Source: Paractinoplanes abujensis
GTDB taxonomy: Bacteria; Actinomycetota; Actinomycetes; Mycobacteriales; Micromonosporaceae
Reading direction: 5' to 3'
Assembly (NCBI RefSeq): GCF_014204895.1
Contig: NZ_JACHMF010000001.1
Coordinates: forward strand, 5,766,001 to 5,830,000
DNA length: 64,000 nt
In this document: positions 34,283 to 42,600 of the stretch, piece by piece
Numbering within the stretch: the first letter of the stretch is position 1
Layout: each line of letters begins with the position of its first letter
Translations under genes and position numbers: made by a program
Notes under the pieces: model-generated
What the model was told of the DNA's origin: nothing
What the model saw: the letters and a program-made list of their open reading frames with translations, nothing else
Databases searched by the model: none

Positions 34283-35919
34283 GCCAGCACCGTCTCCCGG
34301 TAGGTCTCGTCGCCGGCCGCGAGGTCGCTGTGCGTCCCGTCGGCCCGCACCACGCCCTCGTGCACGAACAGCACCCGGTCGGTGATCGCGAGCAGGGCCG
34401 GGCTGGTGGTGATGAGGATCGTGGTGCGCCCGGCCCGCACGTCGCGCAGCCGGGCGGCGATCCGGGCCTCGGTCACGGCGTCGACCGCGGTGGTCGGGTC
34501 GTGCATCGCCAGGACCGGAGTGTCGGCGGCCAGCGCGCGGGCCAGCGCGATCCGTTGCCGCTGCCCGCCGGAGAGCGTGCGGGCGCCGTCGTCGAGCATC
34601 GCGTCGAGGCCGTCGGGCCGGGTGCGGGCCACCTCGTCGGCGTCGGCGGCGGCCATCGCGGCCTCGACGGTGTCCGCGTCCGCGCGCAGCAGTGAGACGG
34701 CCGAGCGGATCGTGCCGTCGAACAGGTCGGTGTGGTGCTCGACGGCCAGCACGGCGGCCCGCACCTTTTCGGGGCTCAGGCGGGCCAGGGGGGTCCCGTC
34801 GAGCGCGACGACACCGTCGGCCGGGTCGGACGACCGGTTCAGCAGGCGGACCAGTTCGGCCGCCACGGCCGGGTCGGTGGCGACCACACCGACGAGCTCG
34901 CCGGGGGCGATTTTCACTGCCAGGTCCCGTACGCGCAGGTCGATCGCACCCCGTACGGGCGTGGCCGGTGACTCCTCGCCCCCGCGCACCGCCTCGGGCG
35001 CGGACAGCACCGCCGCCACCCGTTTGGCCGACGCGCGTCCCTGGGCCAGGTCGGCGCCCACCCAGCCGAACGTGGACAGCGGCCCGACCAGGAACTGGGC
35101 GAGCCCGATGGACGAGATGAGCTGGCCTGCGGTGATGCTGCCGCGCACCGCAAGGATGCCGCCGACCACGGCGATCACCGCCAGGAAGAGTCCGCTGATG
35201 GTCAGCACGAGTCCCTGGTACGCCGCCTGGGTGCGGGCCGCCCGCACGGTGGCCGTGAGCGCGACCCGGCTGCGTTGCCGGTAGCGCTCGACCGCGGCCT
35301 CCTCGGCCCGCAGGCCCTTGACCACGCGCAGCCCCGAGACCAGGTCGGCCGCGATGCCCGAGGCGTGCGCGCCGTGCTCCTGCTCGGTCTCGCTGCGCTC
35401 CTCCAGCGGTTTGCCGATCAGCCGGGTCAGCCCCATCAGCGGCGGCAGACCGAGCAGCACCAGCAGCCCGAGCGGGATCGAGATGGACAGCAGCAACACG
35501 GCCGAGAAGATCACGGCGATGACCGCGGCCGTCCCGTACGTGATGGCGACCGCGATCCCGCCGACCCGCGCGGTGTCGCTGGTGGCGATCGCGACGAGCG
35601 CGCCCGGCAGCCGGCCCGTCTCGGCCCCGCCCCGGTCGTGCAGTACCCGGCGGGTCACCCGCAGCCGCAGGTCGTGGGCCGCCTGTTCGGCCGCGCGTTC
35701 GGCGGCCCGGGCGCCGTAGCGGAAGCTGTAGCTCAGTCCGATGTAGATCGCGCCGAGCACGCCCAGCCAGCGGAACAGGTCGCCCACGCCGCCGTCCACG
35801 GCGCGGTCGATGATCACGCCGATCAGGAACGGGACCGCCGCCTCGCCCGCCTGGTGACCGGTGGCCAGCACCGAGCTCAGGACGATCAGGCGGCGCTGCT
35901 TCCCGAGCGCCTCCTTCAC
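34279..35919 (-). CDS. ABC transporter, fused permease-ATPase (subunit with degenerate Walker A)
   Basis: 546 residues. Six membrane helices (about 10-285) precede an ATPase domain with intact LSGGQ (449-453). Walker A reads VVATDPAVA at the GxxGxGKS position, with no Lys. Walker B reads VLAMHDP (469-475), so the Asp-Glu pair is changed to His-Asp. This subunit therefore cannot form a normal catalytic site with its own P-loop, but it supplies the good signature to the partner. GTG 35919 overlaps the stop of the FecE remnant (GTGA), and the gene overlaps the second ABC gene downstream (ATGA), a tightly coupled operon. Confidence 0.87.
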   Translation of the reverse strand: MKEALGKQRRLIVLSSVLATGHQAGEAAVPFLIGVIIDRAVDGGVGDLFRWLGVLGAIYIGLSYSFRYGARAAERAAEQAAHDLRLRVTRRVLHDRGGAETGRLPGALVAIATSDTARVGGIAVAITYGTAAVIAVIFSAVLLLSISIPLGLLVLLGLPPLMGLTRLIGKPLEERSETEQEHGAHASGIAADLVSGLRVVKGLRAEEAAVERYRQRSRVALTATVRAARTQAAYQGLVLTISGLFLAVIAVVGGILAVRGSITAGQLISSIGLAQFLVGPLSTFGWVGADLAQGRASAKRVAAVLSAPEAVRGGEESPATPVRGAIDLRVRDLAVKIAPGELVGVVATDPAVAAELVRLLNRSSDPADGVVALDGTPLARLSPEKVRAAVLAVEHHTDLFDGTIRSAVSLLRADADTVEAAMAAADADEVARTRPDGLDAMLDDGARTLSGGQRQRIALARALAADTPVLAMHDPTTAVDAVTEARIAARLRDVRAGRTTILITTSPALLAITDRVLFVHEGVVRADGTHSDLAAGDETYRETVLA

Positions 35920-36359
35920 GCGCGGACCCCGGCCGTACGGGCGGTTCGGCGGCGGTGGCGATCGGCCGGCACCACCATCGGGGTCTCGGTCTCCGGGTCG
36001 TCGATGGTCCGGCACGGCATCGCGAACACGTCCTCGACGAGCCGGGCCGTCATCACCTCGGCCGGAGCTCCCTGAGCGTTCACTCGGCCATCCTTCATCA
36101 CGATGAGGTCGGTCGCGTAGCGGCCCGCGTGGTTGAGGTCGTGCAGCACCGCGACGATCGTGCGGCCCTGCTCGTGCAGCTCGGCGCAGAGGTCGAGCAC
36201 CTCGAACTGGTGCGACAGGTCGAGGAAGGTGGTCGGCTCGTCGAGCAGGCGTCTGCTGGGCCGGCGCCAGGCAGCGAGCGCTGCCACGAAGCCGGTCCAG
36301 CGCCGCTTCGCCCGCTTCTGCTGCGGGCCGGCGGACGGGGCCGCAACGACCGCAGTCAA
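35916..36359 (-). pseudogene. Remnant of FecE-type siderophore ABC ATPase, N-terminal half deleted
   Basis: The frame encodes about 147 residues. The C-terminal part is clearly FecE-like: LLDEPTTFLDLSHQFEVLDL (Walker B and D-loop), VAVLHDLNHAGRYATDLIVM (switch His), VNAQGAPAEVMTARLVEDVF. Full proteins are about 260-280 residues. Walker A, Q-loop and LSGGQ are missing, replaced by a short basic stretch of unrelated character. A TTG at 36359 opens the frame. An intact iron box precedes it at 36383, and the ABC exporter-fold genes follow with overlap. The simplest reading is an in-frame deletion that left a translated leader coupling the iron box to the ABC pair. Confidence 0.78.
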
Positions 36360-36382
36360 CGTACGCTCCGAGGGTGATCTGA

Positions 36383-36401
36383 TTAGGTGAGCCTAACCTA
36401 C
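36383..36401 (-). promoter_or_regulatory. Iron box (IdeR/DmdR/DtxR-type operator)
   Basis: TTAGGTGAGCCTAACCTAC matches the 19-bp actinobacterial iron box TTAGGTTAGSCTAACCTAA at 17 positions. It is 24 bp upstream of the TTG of the FecE remnant on the minus strand. Fe2+-loaded IdeR-type repressor would block the remnant and the two ABC genes. It indicates the operon once belonged, or still belongs, to iron acquisition. Confidence 0.85.
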
Positions 36402-36518
36402 GCGGAGCAGATGGGCGCGGCCACGTCGTTCAGCTGGTCCCCCAGATGGCCGCCGCCATCGACGGCGACCCGGCCACCGCTGTGGTTCGCGCAAGCCGAC
36501 GTTTCAACCTGTCAGCTC

Positions 36519-36560
36519 CGATAGTATCGCCAGCGATAGTATCTTCAACGGTACTAATCG
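36519..36560 (+). promoter_or_regulatory. Repeated palindromes before the ATPase gene, probable operator
   Basis: CGATAGTATCG (36519-36529) and CGATAGTATC (36534-36543) are copies of the palindrome GATA-G-TATC with centres 15 bp apart. A diverged third copy reads GGTACTAATCGG (36549-36560), similar to the reverse complement. They lie 14-55 bp before the GTG of the ATPase gene, over the expected promoter. The local AT-richness stands out against the high-G+C background. Confidence 0.55.
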
Positions 36561-36573
36561 GCTCGGAGGCTTC

Positions 36574-38031
36574 GTGGTCGCATTCATCGGGCGAGAGCAC
36601 CAGCTGGCAGTTCTCGACGCTCTCTTCGCGCAGGTGGCAGGCGCCCCGGACACAGACCCGCGTCCGGGGCAGTGCCTGCTCATGCGGGGACGCCGCCGCA
36701 TCGGCAAGTCCAGCCTCGTGGAAGCCTTCGTCGACCGCTCGGGCGCGCCGGCAGTGTTCTTCACTGCAGCCGGGGCCGCCGACGAGGTCGAATTGGAGTC
36801 GTTCATCGAAGCGGTGAGCTCGTCGGACCTTCCGGACCGAGCGGTTTTCGACGACGCCACCCCGGGAAACTGGAGTGCCGCACTCCGGCAGCTCGCCGGC
36901 ATCCTGCCCGACGACCGGCCCAGCGTCGTGGTCATCGACGAAGTGCCCTACCTGGTTGACCGGGTCGACGCATTCGAGGGCATCCTGCAACGGGCTTGGG
37001 ACCGCGAGCTCAGCCGCAAGCCGGTCCTGCTCATCCTGGTCGGCTCGGACCTGTCGATGATGGAGGCTTTGAGTTCGTACGGCCGGCCGTTCCATCAGCG
37101 CGGCAAAGAGATGATCCTCGGACCGTTGAACCCGGCCGAGGTCGGCGACATGCTCCACCTGCCGCCGGCCGAGGCCTTCGACGCAGCACTGGTCACCGGC
37201 GGCCTCCCGTTGATCTGCGCCGGTTGGCAACCCGGGACCGACCTGTGGCAGTTCCTGTCCGCGGAGCTCGCCAACCCGGTCTCACCGCTGCTGGTCTCGG
37301 CCGAGCGCTCCCTGGCTGGAGAGTTTCCCGAGTCAGCGATGGCCCGTACGATCCTGTCCGCGATCGGCAGCGGTGAGCGTACGTTCACCAACATCGCCCG
37401 AGCCGCCGGCGGGATCTCCCACTCCACGCTGACGCGGGCGACCGAGGTGCTGACCGACAAGCGCATGGTCGCCGCGGAGCTTCCGGTGGCGCTCAGACCG
37501 TCGAAGGAGCGGCGCTACCACGTCACCGATCCCTACCTGAGGTTCTGGTTGACTTTCATAGCACCGCACTTGCCCGAGATCGAACGGCTGCGCGGTGACC
37601 TCACCTTGCGACGGATCGAGGCCGGCTGGACGAGCTGGCGTGGCCGCGCTGTCGAGCCCCTGCTCAGAGAGTCGCTGGCCCGGCTGCTTCCGGACGACCC
37701 CCTGCCGGCAGCCCCGGTGATCGGTTCGTACTGGACCCGGTCCAACAGTCTCGAGATCGACGTTGTCGGCGCCGATCGGGCACCGGTGGCCCGGCAGCTG
37801 CTCTTTCTCGGCTCCGTCAAGTGGCTCGAACGTTCGGCGTTCGACAACCATGACCTTTTGGCCTTGCAACGACACCGAGCCGCAGTGACCGACGAGGCGG
37901 TTCCCTTGCTGGCGATCAGTCGCAGCGGCGTACAAACCTCCGGCCTGGACGCCTCCTACGGTCCGGCCGAACTCCTCGGCGCATGGCAAAGAAGCCAGCC
38001 GAACGACCCTTCACCCACAGAGCTGAGCTAG
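36574..38031 (+). CDS. AAA/STAND-like ATPase with C-terminal DUF234 nuclease-like domain
   Basis: 485 residues. An archaeal-type ATPase domain starts FIGREHQLAVLDALF and has Walker A GRRRIGKSS (39-47), Walker B VVVIDEVPYLV (D122, E123) and VGSDLSMME. A winged-helix region follows (about 255-310), then RRYHVTDPYLRFWLTFI, the DUF234 start. Near the C-terminus NSLEIDVVG (D396) and LFLGSVKW (K416) recall a PD-(D/E)xK fold in which the second acidic residue is Ser. GTG 36574 has GGAGG 5 nt upstream. Related genes are scattered and horizontally moved. No partner gene is evident, and the role is unknown. Confidence 0.8.
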   Translation: MVAFIGREHQLAVLDALFAQVAGAPDTDPRPGQCLLMRGRRRIGKSSLVEAFVDRSGAPAVFFTAAGAADEVELESFIEAVSSSDLPDRAVFDDATPGNWSAALRQLAGILPDDRPSVVVIDEVPYLVDRVDAFEGILQRAWDRELSRKPVLLILVGSDLSMMEALSSYGRPFHQRGKEMILGPLNPAEVGDMLHLPPAEAFDAALVTGGLPLICAGWQPGTDLWQFLSAELANPVSPLLVSAERSLAGEFPESAMARTILSAIGSGERTFTNIARAAGGISHSTLTRATEVLTDKRMVAAELPVALRPSKERRYHVTDPYLRFWLTFIAPHLPEIERLRGDLTLRRIEAGWTSWRGRAVEPLLRESLARLLPDDPLPAAPVIGSYWTRSNSLEIDVVGADRAPVARQLLFLGSVKWLERSAFDNHDLLALQRHRAAVTDEAVPLLAISRSGVQTSGLDASYGPAELLGAWQRSQPNDPSPTELS

Positions 38032-38046
38032 CGCCCAGCGCACAGT

Positions 38047-38087
38047 CTCCTGTCTGAGACGTCCCGACTGGGCGTCTCAGACAGGAG
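38047..38087. terminator. Bidirectional hairpin between the ATPase and acyl-CoA dehydrogenase genes
   Basis: CTCCTGTCTGAGACG (38047-38061) and CGTCTCAGACAGGAG (38073-38087) form a perfect 15-bp stem with an 11-nt loop between two convergent stops (38031 and 38101). It has no clear U-run. Confidence 0.8.
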
Positions 38088-38100
38088 GGGTGCCGGGAAG

Positions 38101-39255
38101 TCAGTCCTTGAGGAGCTGGCGGGCCATGACGACGCGCTGGACCTGGTTGGTGCCCTCGTAGATCTGGGTGATCTTGGCGTCGCGCATCATCCGCTCGACC
38201 GGGTAGTCGCGGGTGTAGCCGTAGCCGCCGAGCAGCTGGACCGCGTCGGTGGTGATCTCCATCGCGGCGTCGGAGGCGAAGCACTTCGCGGCCGCGCCGA
38301 AGTAGGTCAGGTCGGCGTCGCCGCGCTCGCTCTTGCCGGCGGCCACGTAGGTCAGCTGACGGGCCGCCTCGAGCTTCATGCCCATGTCGGCCAGCATGAA
38401 CTGCACGCCCTGGAAGTCAGCGACCGGCTTACCGAACTGCTTGCGCTCCTTCACGTAGTTCTTCGCGAAGTCGAGCGCGCCCTGGGCGATGCCGAGGGCC
38501 TGCGCGGCGATCGTCACGCGGGTGTGGTCGAGGGTCTTCATCGCGGTGGCGAAGCCGGTGCCCTCCTCGCCGATCATGCGGTCGGCCGGGATCCGTACGT
38601 TGTCGAAGTAGACCTCACGGGTGGGCGAGCCCTTGATGCCCAGCTTCTTCTCCGGCGCGCCGAAGCTGACCCCCTCGTCCGACTTCTCCACGACGAAGGC
38701 GGAGATGCCCTTCGAGCGCTTGGCCGGGTCGGTGACCGCGAAAACCGTGTAGTACTCGGACACCCCGGCGTTCGTGATCCACCGCTTGACGCCGTTGAGC
38801 ACCCAGAAGTCGCCGTCCCGCACCGCCCGGGTGGTCATCGAGGCGGCGTCGGAACCGGCCTCGGGCTCGGACAGGCAGTACGAGAACATGGCCTCGCCCG
38901 ACGCGACCTTGGGCAGGTACTTCTGCTTGAGCTCCTCGGAGGCGGCGATGAGCAGCGGCATCGTGCCCAGCTTGTTGACCGCCGGGATCAGCGACGACGA
39001 CCCGCAGGCCCGTGCCACTTCCTCGATCACGATCGCCGTGGCCAGGGCGTCCGCGCCGGCGCCACCGTACTCGGCGGGGATGTGCGGGGCGTGGAAGTCG
39101 CTCGAGCGCAGCGCGTCGTACGACGCCTTGGGGAACTCGCCGGTCTCGTCGGCCTCGGCCGCGTTCGGCGCCACCCGCGCGTCACACACCTCGCGCACCG
39201 CGGCGCGGATGGTCTCGTGATCCTCCGGCAACTGGTAGACGTCGAACTCGCTCAT
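38101..39255 (-). CDS. Acyl-CoA dehydrogenase (FadE25/AcdA type)
   Basis: This 384-residue FAD enzyme introduces the alpha,beta double bond in acyl-CoA. Conserved segments are YCLSEPEAGSDAASMTTRA (FAD contact), WITNAGVSEYYTVFA, RVTIAAQALGIAQGALDFA, QLLGGYGYTRDYPVERMMRD and QIYEGTNQVQRVVMARQLL, whose Glu is the catalytic base. The length is standard. Its closeness to purE/purK on the same strand mirrors the mycobacterial fadE25-purE-purK order, although several genes are inserted here. ATG 39255 is well placed. Substrate length is not evident; relatives act on short branched acyl-CoAs. Confidence 0.93.
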   Translation of the reverse strand: MSEFDVYQLPEDHETIRAAVREVCDARVAPNAAEADETGEFPKASYDALRSSDFHAPHIPAEYGGAGADALATAIVIEEVARACGSSSLIPAVNKLGTMPLLIAASEELKQKYLPKVASGEAMFSYCLSEPEAGSDAASMTTRAVRDGDFWVLNGVKRWITNAGVSEYYTVFAVTDPAKRSKGISAFVVEKSDEGVSFGAPEKKLGIKGSPTREVYFDNVRIPADRMIGEEGTGFATAMKTLDHTRVTIAAQALGIAQGALDFAKNYVKERKQFGKPVADFQGVQFMLADMGMKLEAARQLTYVAAGKSERGDADLTYFGAAAKCFASDAAMEITTDAVQLLGGYGYTRDYPVERMMRDAKITQIYEGTNQVQRVVMARQLLKD

Positions 39256-39367
39256 GCCCCTCGTCCCTTCCTCAAGCAGTCCCGCCGCTATGTTACTGGC
39301 GCGTAGCGTACGCCCACCAGATGTCCGGACGTGCTGCGCTCGCCTTTCCTGGGCACCGGTTTATTGC

Positions 39368-39583
39368 GGCGCCACCTACGACGAGGCGTCGATAGCCGCC
39401 GTGACCGACGTCTCCCTGGTAATCGTCGTGACCGAGTGGGCCGACTTCCGCAACGCCGGTCCGGTGCGGCTGGGTGAGCTGGTGGCCGACCGCCAGGTCA
39501 TCGACTGGCGGAACTGCCTGGACCGGGAGCAGTGGCACCGTGCGGGACAGACCTACCCCGGAATGGGACGGCCGCCGATGTAG
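39368..39583 (+). pseudogene. C-terminal remnant of UDP-glucose 6-dehydrogenase
   Basis: The plus-strand frame ending at TAG 39581-39583 contains VSLVIVVTEWADFRNAG, LVADRQVIDWRNCLD and AGQTYPGMGRP. These match the NAD/UDP-binding C-terminal domain of UDP-glucose/GDP-mannose dehydrogenases (VTEW-x-EF, then V-DxRN-LD, then G-xY-GxGR). Full proteins are 430-450 residues; only about 70 are preserved, with nothing recognisable upstream of 39368. It has no start or ribosome site and is most likely a decayed gene end. Confidence 0.7.
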
Positions 39584-39687
39584 CCGTCTGCGCGTTTTCT
39601 ATAGATGTCGACCGCCGTGAGCCTGTTCTAATGAATGTCGTACCGGCATGCTCTAGTCAGACCGGTCGGGTGGGTCGAGGAGGTTTC

Positions 39688-42600
39688 GTGGCGCAGTCTG
39701 GACAGCCCGACGGCTACGACGATGAGCTGGCCCGGATCGAAGCCTCGATCGCGGATCTCAAGATCCGTGACATGGCCGCGGCCAAGGAGCGCACGCAGAT
39801 CGCCGCCAAGATCCAGGCGGCCCAGTTCCAGCGGGACATCCTGGCCCACGCCAACCAGCAGAAGAAGACGGCCAAGACGCGCCGCCCGCGCCGGCAGAAG
39901 CCCGAGGAGTTCCCGCCGCCGCCCCCGCCCACGGGCGCCCCGGCGGCCGGAGAGGCGCCGCCGCCCCCGCGCGCGGCCCGATCGTCCGGGCCGCGACCCG
40001 ACTGGGCGCCGCCCGGCTCGCCGCACACCGGGCCGCCCGGGGTCGCCACCGACGGCGTCACCGTCCTGGTCGACGACCCGCCGCCGACTGAGCGGGTGGC
40101 CCCGCCGCCGCGCCGCTCGGCCGGGTTCACCGGGGCCGAGCACCACCCGCCCGAGGCCTCCTCGCAGTCGGTGCAGAACATCTTGCTCGCCCTGGGGGCG
40201 CTGCTGATCGGCGTGGCCGCGGTGGTCTTCGCCGGGGTGGCGGTCAGCAACCCGTTCGCCCGGGCCTTCATCCTCGCCCTGTGCACGGCCATCGCCCTGG
40301 CCGTGGCGCCAGGCATCGCCAAGCGCGGCCTGAGCTCGACCGGCGAGACAGTGGCCTGGGTCGGCCTGGTCCTGCTCCCGCTCACGCTGTTCGCCCTGCA
40401 CGGCAGCTCGGTCACCGGCGGCGCGGACGTGCCCGTCCCGCTCTATCTGGGCATCTCCTTCGCGTTGACCGCCGTGGCCGCGTTCGTCTACGCCGGGGCC
40501 ACCCGGCTGGCCGCGCCCCGCTACGCGACTGTCGTGGCCGTCCAGCCGGTGCCGCTGCTGCTGGCCGACCCCATGATCCAAAGCCCGGCCGGCTGGGGCA
40601 TGGCTCTGACCGTGGTCGCCGTGCTCGACCTGCTGCTGCTGACCACCGTGATCCGCAAGGGCCGGCTGGTGCCGCGCTGGCCCTGGGGCCGCCCGGGCCC
40701 GGCCGACCGGCGCGCGCAGGACCCGGCGCCGCTGCCCGAGGATCCGCCCGAGCGTCCCGAGACGGCGCGCGAGGAACCCGACCTGATCATCCCGGGCCTG
40801 GCCGGTTCGCGCCGCCGCGGCTGGCTGCGCTCGCGCATCTTCCCGGGCCCGCGCCCCGGCGACGCGCCGCCCGCCGGTTCGGTGCCGCTGGCCCCGCCGG
40901 CCACCCCGCCGTCGGCCGACTGGCTCCGCGAGCTCACGTTCGCGCTGCTCTGCGTGGCCAGCGCGGGCGCCCTGCTCTATTCGTCGGTGGCGCTGCTGCA
41001 GGCCCAGGTGCTGCCCGACGCGCTGCGCTCCGGCCTGGTGCTGGTGCTGGCCGCGCTCACCGGCGCCGCCGCGGCCTACCTGCTCGACAACCAGGTCGCC
41101 CGCAACATCGCCGGCGGCGTGCTGGCCCTGGCCGTGATCGGCGCGACCGCCCGCATCGCCGACGTCGTGTCGCCGCACTGGACGCTGGCCGTCGCCGCGG
41201 CCGCCGTCGCGGTCACCGGCGCCGTGGTCACCCTGGTGCCGGCCGAGGTGCGCCGCGGCCCGCAGATCGCCTCGGCGGTCGCGCTCGGCATCATCGGCGT
41301 GATCCTGGTGATCGGCTGCCTGCGGGCCGCGCTGGCGCCGCTGCAGGCCGCCCGCCCGGTCTGGCACGCCGAGACGGCCGGCTACGCCCAGCGCATGGCC
41401 GAGGCCGCGGGCGAGCTGGGCTGGCTGCTGGCCTTCAGCGCGCTGCTGGTCACCATCGCCGCCGCCCTGGCCCTGCCGCCCAGCGTGCGGCACGAGGGCG
41501 CGGTGATCGGCATCGCGCTGACCGCCCTGGCCGTGCCCGCCTCGCTCACCCTGAACTGGTCGGAGGCGCCCTGGCCGCTGGTCATCGCCGCGGTCGGCAT
41601 CGGCGCGGCCGGGCTGGCCGCGACCACCCGGCGCATCGCGATCGTGCACGTCGCCGCGGCCGGCGTGGTTGGTTTCTTCTCCGCCGGCGCCGCTCTGGGC
41701 GCGGCCTGGCTGACCGCCGCCGTGCTGACCGCCCTGGCCGGCGCGGGCGTGATGATCGCCGTGGCCGCCCGCCAGATCCCCATCCGGCTGTACGCCTGGC
41801 TGGTGGGCGACTGGGCCTCCGGCGCGGCCGCGCTGGCCCTGCCCGGCGCCGTGGTCAGCGCCGCGCTGGCCGTGGCGGACCGCGGCGACGGCCCGCCGGC
41901 CACCGAGGCGGTCACCGTGCCCGCCCTGGCCGTCGGCTTCCTGGCCGTGGCGGCCACGCTCAGCTACGCGGCCGTGTTCCAGGTGGCCCGCCGCGACATC
42001 AGCCTGCCGCTCACCGCCGGCACCGGCCTCGGTGCGATCTCCCTGGCCCTGGCCGCCCTGCTCGCCCCCGGCGCCACCGCCCCCGACGTCTGGGTCGGCG
42101 CGCTGCTGCTGGTCGCGGCGGGCCTGCTGTTCTTCTCGAAGTCGATCGACAACGGCCGGCGCAGCGACCGCATGCTCGACGGCCCCGACATCGCCGCCGC
42201 GGCGGCCACGGTCGCCATCTGCGGCGCGCTGGCCCGGGTCTTCGCGCTCGCCTTCCCGCAGGCCCCGCTGGCCGTGGCGGGCGTGGTGGTGCTGATCGTG
42301 GCGCTCGCCGTGGCCGTGCTGCCGGAGGACTGGGCGCGCGGCCCCAACCGCGGGCTCGCCGTGGCCGGCGCGGTGATCGGCGCGATCGCGGGCTACCTGG
42401 CCGTGGCGGGCGCCGTCCGCATGCTCTCCGTGCCGGCCGACCTGTGGGACGCCGACCTGTCCCGCGGTCCGGCCCCCGGCCCGGGCGCCTGGCAGGCCCC
42501 GTTCGCCCTGGTCGCCATCGCGATCGCGGCCGACCTGGCCGCGCCCCGCCCGTGGTCGCACCTGTTCTCCGCGATCGCCGGGGCGCTGGCCGCCATCGGC

